From JAJDXO01 sp965213765 (lineage in GTDB: Bacteria; Pseudomonadota; Alphaproteobacteria; Rhodospirillales; UBA2165), in the NCBI GenBank assembly GCA_965213765.1, contig OZ243926.1:186001-250000 (forward strand): DNA of 64,000 nucleotides. The letters are read 5' to 3'. The notes under the pieces were generated by a model. It was not told the DNA's origin and searched no databases. It saw nothing but the letters and a program-made list of their open reading frames with translations. Made by a program: the position numbers and the translations under genes. Positions 15,038 through 24,324 of the stretch are shown one piece after another (positions within the stretch are counted from its first letter, which is position 1; every line of letters starts with the position of its first letter).

Positions 15038-17170
15038 CTAGATGCCGCCTTGCGGCCGGCGGAGCACCCACGGTCGCGCGCCCCGCTCTCCTTGAACCGT
15101 TTTGACCGAGATCCCGCTTTCGTCAATCCACAGCGCATGCGCACCCTCGCGCCAGAGGTCAAACCGGTCGATGACCAATGCGGCGGCCCGACACATGCGG
15201 CCGGGCACAGGTACCGTGGCCACCACAATATCGGCGTGCCGGCATTCTTCTTCGAGCGCCAAGCTGTCCCTGACCAGCGCAACCGTCCTCCCGGCTCTGT
15301 GGTAGATGCAGGCCAGCGCGTCGCACACTAGATCGTCGGCCCCGTCGGCTGGCCGCGCCGGCCACGGGGCGGGCGCCTCTCCGATTTGGCCCGCCGCCCG
15401 CAGCCAGACCGAACCGGCAAACCGCGAAGCCCGAACCGAAGACAAGGTGAGCCGGCCATCCTCTCGAACCACGCCAAACAACCGTGCTTCACCGTCTACC
15501 AGGAGGTCGGGGTTGGGTAGCCGGGGGATGATCAGCACGCCAATCAGGACCAGCGGCACCCCGAGCAGCCGCCATTTTCTTTGCCACAGGCAAAGCCACA
15601 TGCCGCCCGACGCCACGGCAACCAGCGCAGTCGTTAAAAAACCGCTGATCCCGAAGCTGGCACCGGGTAACGCCGCCATTCGTTCCGCCGCATCAATGAT
15701 GACGTCGACCCCCCAGCCCATGGCGGCGAGAAAGATGCCGTCCAGGCCCAAAGGCATTGCGATCAAGGCCAGGACCGCGAGCGGCATGACCCAAAATGCG
15801 GTCAACGGGACCGCAACCAAATTGGCCGCAAGTCCCAGCACGGCGATCCGGTTGAAATGGTACACGGCAAATGGACCCGTCGCGGCGCTGGCGACGATGG
15901 TGGTCAGCATCACGCCGCCGAAATAGAGCGGCAGTCCCCGCCACCACCGCCGGGTCAACACCCATCGAGCACTCGCCCGGCGGCTGATCCATTCATAGAC
16001 GGCGATAAGGGCGACAACCGCAGCGAACGACATCTGGAAACTGGCACTGAGCAGTGCGGCGGGCGTCAGTACGAGAATGACCAGGGCGGCCCACGCGACC
16101 GAGCGCATTGAGATGCCTTGCCGGTCGAGAACTATCGCCACCAGTACCAGGCCGATCATCAGAAACGCGCGTTGGGTCGGGACCGTCGCGCCGGCAAGGA
16201 GGGCATACGCAAATGCGCCGATGACTGCGGCAATCGCCGCCCATTTCTTTATGGGATAGGGCAACGCGATGGCGGGGATAAGGGACAGGCCGCCCCGGAC
16301 GATGACGAAAATGAACCCGGCGACCAGACCGATGTGGAGCCCGGAGATCGCCAGCAGGTGGGCAATCCCTGATGCGCGGAATGCCTCGAGGACAGGTTCA
16401 CGGACGATTGTGCGTTGCCCGGTGATCAAAGCGGCGGCGACCGTACCGGCGTCGCCCGGAATGGCGGCCACCACCCGCTGCGTGACCCGCCATCGCAGCC
16501 GTTCGATGGCGGTCGCCAATTGCCACTCCTCCAGATGCGGCTGGACGATCCGGGCGCGCCCCAGGGCGAAACCGACGCCGGCCAGCTCCTGGAAATAGAA
16601 CTGACGCTGCAGGTCGAAGCCGCCGGGCAGGACGGGGGGAGGTGGGGGAGAGAGAACCGCGCGAACCTCGATCCAGTCCCCCGCCGCCAAAGCCGGTTGC
16701 GCACCCCGGAGACGAACTCGAACCCGCGGCGGCTGCTGGGGCGCCGCCAGGTTTTGGATCCTGATCCGATCCAGGGTCACGCGCACCCCATCGGGAAACG
16801 GCTCCAGGAGCACGATCCGCCCCTGGACGCTGGCGGCACTGCGATTTTCGGCCAGCACCGGGTGCTTGAGACGCAGGGTATGCCATTGTGCGTTCAGCAA
16901 ACCGGCAGCGACAATGAACAGTCCGACCGATAAGAACATGACGCCGGGCCGTCGGCGGCACAGCCAACCGCAGGTAATCGATAGCGCACCCAGTCCAAAG
17001 GCGAGCCAGACCGGCGGCTCATTTGGCAGGAAGAAATAAAGGCCGATGCCGGCGCTAAACGCCACCGGGACCCACAAGAGCCAACGATCCCGCTCTTCAA
17101 GCAACGCGTCCCGCGCACCACCGAAAATGCCGCTCATCAAGGCGGCCGTCCGCTTATCCTCCCGTGTCAT
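15038..17170 (-). CDS. comEC: ComEC/Rec2-family membrane protein
   Basis: A roughly 710-residue polytopic inner-membrane protein of the ComEC/Rec2 family, which forms the DNA-uptake channel in competent bacteria. It has an N-terminal soluble DUF4131-like region after two or three membrane helices, then the competence domain with GIAHLLAISGLHIGLVAG and many helices. The C-terminal region occupies the place of the metallo-beta-lactamase-like domain but lacks its HxHxDH metal motif. ATG 17170 is my best start; TTG 17242 and ATG 17137 are alternatives and none has a strong Shine-Dalgarno. It is divergent from gltX. Whether this organism is competent is unknown. Confidence 0.88.
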   Translation of the reverse strand: MTREDKRTAALMSGIFGGARDALLEERDRWLLWVPVAFSAGIGLYFFLPNEPPVWLAFGLGALSITCGWLCRRRPGVMFLSVGLFIVAAGLLNAQWHTLRLKHPVLAENRSAASVQGRIVLLEPFPDGVRVTLDRIRIQNLAAPQQPPRVRVRLRGAQPALAAGDWIEVRAVLSPPPPPVLPGGFDLQRQFYFQELAGVGFALGRARIVQPHLEEWQLATAIERLRWRVTQRVVAAIPGDAGTVAAALITGQRTIVREPVLEAFRASGIAHLLAISGLHIGLVAGFIFVIVRGGLSLIPAIALPYPIKKWAAIAAVIGAFAYALLAGATVPTQRAFLMIGLVLVAIVLDRQGISMRSVAWAALVILVLTPAALLSASFQMSFAAVVALIAVYEWISRRASARWVLTRRWWRGLPLYFGGVMLTTIVASAATGPFAVYHFNRIAVLGLAANLVAVPLTAFWVMPLAVLALIAMPLGLDGIFLAAMGWGVDVIIDAAERMAALPGASFGISGFLTTALVAVASGGMWLCLWQRKWRLLGVPLVLIGVLIIPRLPNPDLLVDGEARLFGVVREDGRLTLSSVRASRFAGSVWLRAAGQIGEAPAPWPARPADGADDLVCDALACIYHRAGRTVALVRDSLALEEECRHADIVVATVPVPGRMCRAAALVIDRFDLWREGAHALWIDESGISVKTVQGERGARPWVLRRPQGGI

Positions 17171-17259
17171 GGTGCAAAGATGACAGACCAGGACCAAACC
17201 TGTAAACTGCCCGCCCTGTTTTAAATAGTTAAATAATATCAATTACTTAGATAGATTTT

Positions 17260-18690
17260 ATGGTTGTCACCCGCTTCGCGCCCTCGCCCACGGGCTTCCT
17301 CCATATCGGCGGCGCCCGCACCGCATTGTTCAACTGGCTGTTCGCCAGACACCATCAGGGCACGTTTCTACTGCGAATTGAGGACACTGACCGGAAGCGC
17401 TCCACCGACGAGACCGTCGACGCCATCCTCAGCGGGATGCGCTGGCTGGATCTAATCTGGGATGGAGAGCCGATTTCACAGTTCGCGCGTAGCGGCCGGC
17501 ATGCCGAAATCGCCGGGCAGCTTCTTGACGAAGGCAAGGCCTACCGCTGCTACTGCACGCCCGAGGAACTCGCGGAGATGCGAGACGCGGCGCGGGCGGC
17601 AGGCAGCGCCCGGCTCTATGACGGCCGTTGGCGGGACCGCGATCCCACGGAAGCGCCCGACGGCATCGATCCGGTCATTCGCCTGAAGGTGCCCGAGGGC
17701 GGCGAAACAGTCATCCAGGACATCATCCAGGGAGAAGTGCGGGTTGGCCACGATCAGTTGGACGACCTGATCATGTTGCGGGCCGATGGAACACCAACTT
17801 ACATGCTGGCGGTCGTGGTTGACGACCATGACATGGGCATTACCCACGTCATTCGCGGAGATGACCACCTAACCAACGCCTTCCGTCAGGCTCAGATTTA
17901 CGCGTCCTTGGGATGGGATATGCCGATCATGGCCCACATGCCCCTCCTCCACGGAAGCGACGGCGCAAAGCTCTCCAAGCGCCATGGTGCGCTCGGCGTC
18001 GAGGCCTACCGCGACATGGGCTTCCTCCCAGAGGCGGTAAACAATTACCTTCTCCGATTGGGATGGAGCCACGGCGACGACGAAATCATCAACCGCGACC
18101 AGGCTATCAAGTGGTTTGACGTCAAGGACGTCGGCAAAGCGGCCGCCCGCTTTGACATGGACAAGCTGACCAGTCTCAACGGGCACTACATCCGCGAAGC
18201 CGAGGATGATCGGCTGGTCGAACTAATCCTGCCGGGGCTGGAGAACGAACTCGGCGAGACGGTCGACGAGGTGGCGTGGCAACGTCTGCTCCATGGAATA
18301 TCAAGCCTTAAAATGCGCGCGAAGAACACGCTGGAACTTGTTGAAAATGCATTATTTTATGTGCGTAAACGCCCACTCTCCTTGAACCCGAAAGCGGCAA
18401 AAATCCTTGACGCGGAGGGGCGCGGCATGATCGAACATATCCGCCCGCATTTGGCGCAGCTTGAAGACTGGTCGCAGGGGGGGATCGAGACCGCGGCGAG
18501 AGAGGTTGCCGAGGCCGCCGACGCCAAATTGGGTGCCGTTGCACAGCCACTGCGCGCTGCGCTCACCGGTTCCAACGTATCACCGGGAATATTCGAGGTG
18601 ATGGAGGTACTGGGCCAGGATGAAACCTTGGGCCGTCTCGACGACGCGCTCGCCGCACCGGCGCCGCCCACGGGCGCCGCACAAGACTGA
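17260..18690 (+). CDS. gltX: Glutamate--tRNA ligase
   Basis: Charges tRNA-Glu (and tRNA-Gln in organisms using GatCAB) with glutamate. A 476-residue class I synthetase with FAPSPTGFLHIGGART (HIGG at 15-18) and KLSKRHG (the KMSKS-type loop). The C-terminal anticodon-binding cage is present. Length is normal. Alphaproteobacteria often carry two gltX copies and the copy next to gltA is one of them, so a paralogue may exist elsewhere. The upstream 30 nt are very AT-rich. gltA follows after 33 nt. Confidence 0.96.
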   Translation: MVVTRFAPSPTGFLHIGGARTALFNWLFARHHQGTFLLRIEDTDRKRSTDETVDAILSGMRWLDLIWDGEPISQFARSGRHAEIAGQLLDEGKAYRCYCTPEELAEMRDAARAAGSARLYDGRWRDRDPTEAPDGIDPVIRLKVPEGGETVIQDIIQGEVRVGHDQLDDLIMLRADGTPTYMLAVVVDDHDMGITHVIRGDDHLTNAFRQAQIYASLGWDMPIMAHMPLLHGSDGAKLSKRHGALGVEAYRDMGFLPEAVNNYLLRLGWSHGDDEIINRDQAIKWFDVKDVGKAAARFDMDKLTSLNGHYIREAEDDRLVELILPGLENELGETVDEVAWQRLLHGISSLKMRAKNTLELVENALFYVRKRPLSLNPKAAKILDAEGRGMIEHIRPHLAQLEDWSQGGIETAAREVAEAADAKLGAVAQPLRAALTGSNVSPGIFEVMEVLGQDETLGRLDDALAAPAPPTGAAQD

Positions 18691-18723
18691 CGGGACAATT
18701 TACCACCTTGGGGAAGAACGCGC

Positions 18724-20040
18724 ATGAATGACCACAATTCCACCACCAACCACACCATGACCCTTACCAACAACGAGACCGGCGAGGCATTCGAGTTGCC
18801 GGTGCTCGGCGGGTCGGTTGGTCCCAAGGTGATTGACGTCCGGCGCCTTTATGGCGATAGCGGCTACTTCACCTACGATCCGGGGTTTACCTCGACGGCG
18901 AGCTGCGAGTCGACCATCACCTACATTGATGGCGACGAGGGTATCTTGCTCTATCGGGGATATCCGATCGAGGATTTGGCGGTTCACTGCGACCACATGG
19001 AGGTCAGCTACCTCTTACTGTTCGGTGAGCTCCCCAATGCCGAACAAAAGGCCAAATTCGAGCACGACATTACCTACCACACCATGCTCCACGAGCAGGT
19101 GAACCAGTTTTATCGCGGCTTCCGGCGAGATTCCCATCCCATGGCCATTATGTGCGGCGTCGTCGGCGCACTTTCGGCGTTCTATCACGACAGTTTGGAT
19201 ATTGACGACCCCTGGCACCGGACGGTGGCGTCCTACCGGATGATCGCCAAGATTCCGACCATCGCGGCTCACGCATACAAATACGCCGTGGGTCAGCCGT
19301 TCATCTATCCCGACAACAGCCTGAGCTATTCGGAAAACTTCCTCCATATGCTGTTTGCGACACCGGCCGAGGATTACGAGGTCAGCCCCACCCTCGCCCG
19401 CGCAATGGACCGGATTTTGATCCTCCACGCGGACCATGAGCAGAATGCCTCCACCTCGACCGTGCGGTTGGCCGGCTCAAGCGGGGCCAATCCGTTCGCC
19501 TGTATCGCTGCGGGAATCGCGTCCCTCTGGGGCCCGGCCCACGGCGGCGCCAACGAAGCCGTCCTCAACATGCTCAACGAAATCGGCGACAAGTCGAACA
19601 TCACGGAGTATGTCAAAAAGGCCAAGGACCCGGATGATCCCTTCCGCCTGATGGGCTTCGGTCACCGGGTTTACAAGAACTTCGACCCCCGTGCCCGGGT
19701 GATGCAGCAGACCTGCCACGAAGTCCTAGAGGAGCTTGGCATTGCCGACGAGCCGTTGCTCGAACTGGCCATGGAGTTGGAGAAGGTTGCCGTCGAAGAC
19801 GAGTACTTCGTTGAGCGCAAGCTCTATCCCAACGTGGATTTCTATTCGGGGATAATTTTCAAGGCCATCGGGATTCCGACCACCATGTTCACGGTGCTGT
19901 TCGCCGTTGCCCGGACGGTCGGCTGGATCGCCCAGTGGAATGAGATGGTCGAAGATCCGAGCCAGAAAATCGGCCGGCCCCGCCAGCTGTTTACCGGGTC
20001 TGCCCGGCGGGACTTCATCGCCCTCGACAAGCGCGGCTAG
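18724..20040 (+). CDS. gltA: Citrate synthase
   Basis: Condenses acetyl-CoA and oxaloacetate at the entry to the TCA cycle. A 438-residue type II (Gram-negative, hexameric, probably NADH-sensitive) enzyme by length and N-terminal extension. The catalytic blocks are GPAHGGANEAVL (first His), MGFGHRVYKNFDPRA (second His) and NVDFYSGI (Asp). A GGGGAAG ribosome-binding site precedes ATG 18724. It converges on lpxB with 17 nt between them and no obvious terminator. Confidence 0.97.
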   Translation: MNDHNSTTNHTMTLTNNETGEAFELPVLGGSVGPKVIDVRRLYGDSGYFTYDPGFTSTASCESTITYIDGDEGILLYRGYPIEDLAVHCDHMEVSYLLLFGELPNAEQKAKFEHDITYHTMLHEQVNQFYRGFRRDSHPMAIMCGVVGALSAFYHDSLDIDDPWHRTVASYRMIAKIPTIAAHAYKYAVGQPFIYPDNSLSYSENFLHMLFATPAEDYEVSPTLARAMDRILILHADHEQNASTSTVRLAGSSGANPFACIAAGIASLWGPAHGGANEAVLNMLNEIGDKSNITEYVKKAKDPDDPFRLMGFGHRVYKNFDPRARVMQQTCHEVLEELGIADEPLLELAMELEKVAVEDEYFVERKLYPNVDFYSGIIFKAIGIPTTMFTVLFAVARTVGWIAQWNEMVEDPSQKIGRPRQLFTGSARRDFIALDKRG

Positions 20041-20057
20041 AGCGCGTTTCCGGACTA

Positions 20058-21209
20058 TTATCCTGCGATGACGTCGAGCACCGCCCGGCCCGCCCGCCGG
20101 CTCGGCGTGTCCCCGTCCGGGTTCAATCGTGAGATCGCGTTTTGCATGCCCTTGACCTGATCCCGGGCAGCATTCGGGTCAGTGAGCAAGCGTTCTGCCG
20201 CGGACGCCAAGTTTCTCGGCGTACAGGCCTCAAAGAGGAATTCGGGCACCACTTCCCGGTCATTCATGAGATTCACCAGATTGGCAAATCGGACCTGAAC
20301 CAGCCGGCGCGTTAGCCAAGCCGTAATCGGGTTGGTCTTGTAGGCCGTAACGGTTGGCAACCGAGCGACAGCCAACTCAAGGGCAACCGAACCGGACGCC
20401 GCAATCGCAACGTGAGCCGCGGCAAACGCGCCATATTTCTCGCTGCCATCCACGATGATCGGCTGGAGAGGCCAGCCGCGTGCGCCCTCGGATACCATGC
20501 CGCCAACGCTCTCAAGCGTGGGCAAAATCACGCGAAGGGCGGGAATGTGACCCGCAAGCCGCTCGACGGCCTGGCCGAAAATAGGCATGTGACGAGCCAC
20601 TTCGGTGCCTCGGCTGCCCGGCAGGGCGCAAATGACCGGGGCTTCCGGGGCAATTCCGTGCGCCTGCCGAAACCCGGGCCCATTACCGCTATTTGCCCCA
20701 CTCTCCACGACCGGATGGCCGACAAACGTGCAGGCAAGGCCCTCGCGCTCGAAATACGGCGGCTCAAACGGAAACAGCACCAGAAGATGATCAACGAAGC
20801 GGGCAATTGTTTTGGCCCGCCCAGGCTTCCAGGCCCAGACGGTCGGGGCGACAAAGTGCACTATCGGAATGCCCGCGCCGCGAAGCTTCTTTACCACCCG
20901 CAGGCAGAAATCGGGGGCATCGATGGTGACAACGACATCCGGCTGCCGCGCTCGAATATCCGCGGCGGTCCGCCGGATTAGCGAAAGAATTCGCGGGATA
21001 CGCGGAACCACCTCAGCCAATCCCATTACCGACAATGCCGACAGCGGCACCAGACTGTCCAAGCCCTGGGCAGTCATCTGCTCTCCGCCAATCCCCATAA
21101 ATCGCGCCGCCCCTTGCGTTTGACGGCTGATTTCGGCCATCAACGGGGCGCCAAGGGCATCACCCGACGGTTCACCCGCGATAATGTAAATGAGGGGCCG
21201 GTCCGCCAC
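20058..21209 (-). CDS. lpxB: Lipid-A-disaccharide synthase
   Basis: Joins UDP-2,3-diacylglucosamine and lipid X to make the lipid A disaccharide at the inner face of the inner membrane. 383 residues, family GT19, with IAGEPSGDALGAPLM at the N-terminus, HFVAPTVWAWKPGRA and the sugar-nucleotide region ASGSVALELAVARLP. The start is GTG 21209, three nt after lpxI. It is the last gene of the long minus-strand run that begins at rpsB. Confidence 0.97.
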   Translation of the reverse strand: MADRPLIYIIAGEPSGDALGAPLMAEISRQTQGAARFMGIGGEQMTAQGLDSLVPLSALSVMGLAEVVPRIPRILSLIRRTAADIRARQPDVVVTIDAPDFCLRVVKKLRGAGIPIVHFVAPTVWAWKPGRAKTIARFVDHLLVLFPFEPPYFEREGLACTFVGHPVVESGANSGNGPGFRQAHGIAPEAPVICALPGSRGTEVARHMPIFGQAVERLAGHIPALRVILPTLESVGGMVSEGARGWPLQPIIVDGSEKYGAFAAAHVAIAASGSVALELAVARLPTVTAYKTNPITAWLTRRLVQVRFANLVNLMNDREVVPEFLFEACTPRNLASAAERLLTDPNAARDQVKGMQNAISRLNPDGDTPSRRAGRAVLDVIAG

Positions 21210-21212
21210 CGC

Positions 21213-22037
21213 TCAGGTGTCCGCCTCGGGCGCAACGCCGAGGACAAAGACGCCACGGTGATCGGCCTGACGAATGACTTCAAGGCGTTTGAGGATCAGC
21301 GACCGCCCGGCTTCAACCGCGACACCCTCGAGGCCGGCCCGGTCAATTTCCGCAATGGTATCCGGCCCGATCGTCGGCAAATCAATTCGCCGGTCCTGCC
21401 CCGGTTTGAGCATCTTCACGAGAACCCCCGACCTTGCGCCGTCCACGGGCGCACATCGGGCGACCAGCGCCGCAGTCCCGGCTTCATCCTCGGTGTCCAC
21501 GATATCACCTGCCCGTACAATCACAGCCTGCCCCAAATCCTGCGCGCCCAATTGCCGTGCGGCCGCAATGCCGATCCCTATATCGGCCAGCGCCCGGGGA
21601 TCCGGCTCGTGCCGCCCCAATATGCCCCGCGGGGCCAGCAGATCGTCCACGATTTGATCGGCCCCGATGACGCGAAAGCCGTGATCCTCAAAGACCCGAG
21701 ACACACCGCGCAGCAAACGATCATCGCCCAAAGCCAGACCGCCGATCTTTAGCAGCAGCGCCGCCGAACGCCGATCCATCATGACATCCTTGAGTGCCGG
21801 CCGCCGTACCCGGCCCGCCATCACGACCTCGGCGACATTCTGCTCCGACAAGGCATCGAGGATATCACCCGCCCGGTTCATCCGGTGAATTCCGTGCGGT
21901 ACGTCATCGTCAAGAGAGAAATCGAGGTGATCGTCAAGGGCGACGACGTAGAAGGCGCGACCGCTTTCGCGGCAGGCTTCAATGACCAGCTTGGGAAGGT
22001 CTCCCCCGCCCGCGATGATGCCGAGTTTAGGCTGCAT
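21213..22037 (-). CDS. lpxI: UDP-2,3-diacylglucosamine pyrophosphatase, LpxI type
   Basis: Hydrolyses UDP-2,3-diacylglucosamine to lipid X between the LpxD and LpxB steps. 274 residues of the LpxI (former DUF1009) family, recognised by LGIIAGGGDLP at the N-terminus, RPALKDVMMDRRSAALL, and the C-terminal block RRIDLPTIGPDTIAEIDRAG. LpxI replaces the unrelated LpxH in many alphaproteobacteria. ATG 22037 (MQPKLGIIAGG) gives an 11-nt overlap with lpxA; upstream starts would extend further into lpxA. It lies exactly between lpxA and lpxB. Confidence 0.94.
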   Translation of the reverse strand: MQPKLGIIAGGGDLPKLVIEACRESGRAFYVVALDDHLDFSLDDDVPHGIHRMNRAGDILDALSEQNVAEVVMAGRVRRPALKDVMMDRRSAALLLKIGGLALGDDRLLRGVSRVFEDHGFRVIGADQIVDDLLAPRGILGRHEPDPRALADIGIGIAAARQLGAQDLGQAVIVRAGDIVDTEDEAGTAALVARCAPVDGARSGVLVKMLKPGQDRRIDLPTIGPDTIAEIDRAGLEGVAVEAGRSLILKRLEVIRQADHRGVFVLGVAPEADT

Positions 22038-22827
22038 CCTCGAGCAGGGGCTGACAGATCGCCCGGGCCGAATCGACGCCAATGAAGCTGACGATCTCCA
22101 TCACCGGCTCGACATGACTGAAGAGTTCCGCCACATCGGTCACCCGCTCCGACTGGGTGCCCTCCTGAGCGAAGATCAGTCGGTAGGCCCGGCGGAGATC
22201 GTGAATGACCTCTCTTGAAAAATCCCGCCGCTTGAGCCCGACGAGGTTTAGACCGGAGAGATGGGCGCGGTTTCCGACGACCGAGCCGTAGGGAATAACA
22301 TCGTTCTCGACCCCGCTCATGCCCCCGACCATGGCGTGCCGGCCGATACGGACAAATTGATGCACGGCCGAAAGTCCCCCGACGATTGCCCAGTTGCCAA
22401 TTTCCACATGGCCGGCGAGGGTCGCATTATTGACCAGGATTACGTTGTCACCGATCTGGCAGTCATGAGCCACGTGCGCCGCCACCATAAACAGGCAACC
22501 GTCTCCGATGCGGGTCACCATCCCGCCGCCCTCGGTTCCGGGGTTCATGGTGACGTGCTCGCGGATGACGTTATTCTTGCCGATTTCCAGGGACGACTTC
22601 TCGCCTTTGAACTTCAGGTCCTGCGGTTGGTGGCCGATCGATGCAAAGGGAAAGACCTGCGTACCGTCCCCGAGACGAGTCCTGCCGGTAACCACCACAT
22701 GAGATCCCAATCGCACACCATCACCAAGCACCACGTCCTGCCCGATGCACGAGTACGGACCAATTTCAACGTCCGCCCCGATTCGGGCGCCGTCCTCTAT
22801 GAGCGCTGTTGGGTGAATGCCGGGCAT
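22027..22827 (-). CDS. lpxA: UDP-N-acetylglucosamine acyltransferase
   Basis: First lipid A enzyme, moving a 3-hydroxyacyl chain from ACP to UDP-GlcNAc. A 266-residue left-handed beta-helix of hexapeptide repeats (HPTALIEDGARIG, then further LIVG-x4 repeats). The catalytic His sits in AHVAHDCQIGDN, the cytosolic active-site block, and a C-terminal helical domain follows. ATG 22827 comes directly after the fabZ stop, and its 3' end overlaps lpxI. Confidence 0.97.
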   Translation of the reverse strand: MPGIHPTALIEDGARIGADVEIGPYSCIGQDVVLGDGVRLGSHVVVTGRTRLGDGTQVFPFASIGHQPQDLKFKGEKSSLEIGKNNVIREHVTMNPGTEGGGMVTRIGDGCLFMVAAHVAHDCQIGDNVILVNNATLAGHVEIGNWAIVGGLSAVHQFVRIGRHAMVGGMSGVENDVIPYGSVVGNRAHLSGLNLVGLKRRDFSREVIHDLRRAYRLIFAQEGTQSERVTDVAELFSHVEPVMEIVSFIGVDSARAICQPLLEDAA

Positions 22828-23295
22828 TTAATTGTCCATGATCATGGCGGTGAAGGTCGCCTCGGCAACCACTCGGCCATCGACTTTTCCTTCTCCGGCG
22901 AATTTCCAGACCGGCCCCCGGTGCTGTTTGGTCTCGACGTGGACCTCCAATCGGTCGCCCGGCACGACTGGCTTGCGGAATCGCGCGGAATCGATGGACA
23001 TGAAGTAAACCAATTTGCCCTCTAATCCCTCTCCGATACTCCAAACAATGAGCGCCGCTGCGGATTGCGCCATGCACTCGATGATCATGACACCGGGCAT
23101 GACCGGCCGCTCCGGGAAATGGCCGGGGAAAAAGGGTTCGTTCGCGGTCACATTCTTGATACCGGTTGCACTGGTCTCCGGGACCAAATCCACAATCCTA
23201 TCAACCAACAGCATGGGATACCTGTGAGGAAGCATCCGCATGATGTCCTCGATATTCAGAACCGTGTCGGTGGCCTGCTTGCTTTCCAAATCCAT
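22828..23295 (-). CDS. fabZ: 3-hydroxyacyl-[acyl-carrier-protein] dehydratase FabZ
   Basis: Dehydrates 3-hydroxyacyl-ACP in fatty-acid elongation and competes with LpxA and LpxD for that substrate, which explains its place among the lpx genes. 155 residues, hot-dog fold. The signature LPHRYPMLLVDRI and PGHFPERPVMPGVMIIECMAQ carry the catalytic His and Glu. The stop is directly followed by the lpxA ATG, and lpxD ends 3 nt upstream. Confidence 0.97.
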   Translation of the reverse strand: MDLESKQATDTVLNIEDIMRMLPHRYPMLLVDRIVDLVPETSATGIKNVTANEPFFPGHFPERPVMPGVMIIECMAQSAAALIVWSIGEGLEGKLVYFMSIDSARFRKPVVPGDRLEVHVETKQHRGPVWKFAGEGKVDGRVVAEATFTAMIMDN

Positions 23296-23298
23296 CCG

Positions 23299-24324
23299 TT
23301 AGTGACCCTCGTCTCCCTTAAGCAACCGATTCAGCCGCGCCAACTTCCGCCAAAAGCTCTTGGATTCCTCGGCGGGAAATCCAACCACCGTTTGGCCTGC
23401 CGGCACATCCTTGGTCACGCCTGACTGTGCCGCGATTCGGGCTCCCGGTCCAATGTGCAAATGACCGCTAATTCCAGCCTGCCCACCGATCATGACAAAG
23501 TCTTCCAATCGAGCGGAGCCCGACATGCCGACTTGCCCCGCAATCAGGCAATTCCCGCCAATTTCGACGTTATGTCCGATATGTACGAGATTATCAATCT
23601 TCGTCCCCGCCCCAATCACGGTATCCGGACCGGAACCGCGATCGATGGCCGTATTCGCACCAATCTCCACGCCATCGCCGATGAGCACCCGGCCGAGTTG
23701 CGGAACCTTTTCGTGTCCGCCGGCTCCAGGTGCGAAGCCAAACCCGTCTTGACCAACCCTGACCCCGGGGTGGATGTGCACTGCCTCTCCAATTAGACAG
23801 CAGGCAAGGGTGACATTGGACCCGACAACGCAATTTTTGCCAACGACAACGCCAGGTGCAATAACTGTATTCGCGCCCACCGCGGTCCCATCTCCGATTT
23901 CCGCCCCTGGCCCGACAACCGCACCGGGATCGGCCCTGACACCAGCGCCCAATTTAGCCGTGGCGTCGATATGAGCGTGCTTGGAGATTTTCGGAGATCC
24001 GTGCTCGGGCGGGTAAAACGCCTGGGCGATCAGGGCGAAGGCACGGTAAGGATCATCCGAAATCAAAAGGGCCGCACCGGCCGGGGCGCGGTCCACGAGA
24101 TCGGGGGCGAGAACAATCGCACCCGCGCCGCTCCGCTCAAACTCCCCGACATAGCGCCGGTTGTCGATAAAGCTCACCGCTTCCGGCCCCGCGGACGTCA
24201 ATGGGCCTACATCGTTGAATTTCGCGGTCTCTAAATCGTCACCGCGAGCCTCACACCCCGAGACGTTGGCAAGTTCGGTTAACGAAAAACTCCCCGCGGA
24301 TTTGAAGAACCGTGGATCGGCCAT
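23299..24324 (-). CDS. lpxD: UDP-3-O-acylglucosamine N-acyltransferase
   Basis: Adds the N-linked 3-hydroxyacyl chain to UDP-3-O-acylglucosamine. 341 residues: an N-terminal UDP-binding domain (about 1-100), a hexapeptide-repeat beta-helix, and the His-containing block LVHIGHNVEIGGN that carries the catalytic base. The C-terminal helix is normal. The gene abuts the skp stop at its 5' side. Confidence 0.97.
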   Translation of the reverse strand: MADPRFFKSAGSFSLTELANVSGCEARGDDLETAKFNDVGPLTSAGPEAVSFIDNRRYVGEFERSGAGAIVLAPDLVDRAPAGAALLISDDPYRAFALIAQAFYPPEHGSPKISKHAHIDATAKLGAGVRADPGAVVGPGAEIGDGTAVGANTVIAPGVVVGKNCVVGSNVTLACCLIGEAVHIHPGVRVGQDGFGFAPGAGGHEKVPQLGRVLIGDGVEIGANTAIDRGSGPDTVIGAGTKIDNLVHIGHNVEIGGNCLIAGQVGMSGSARLEDFVMIGGQAGISGHLHIGPGARIAAQSGVTKDVPAGQTVVGFPAEESKSFWRKLARLNRLLKGDEGH

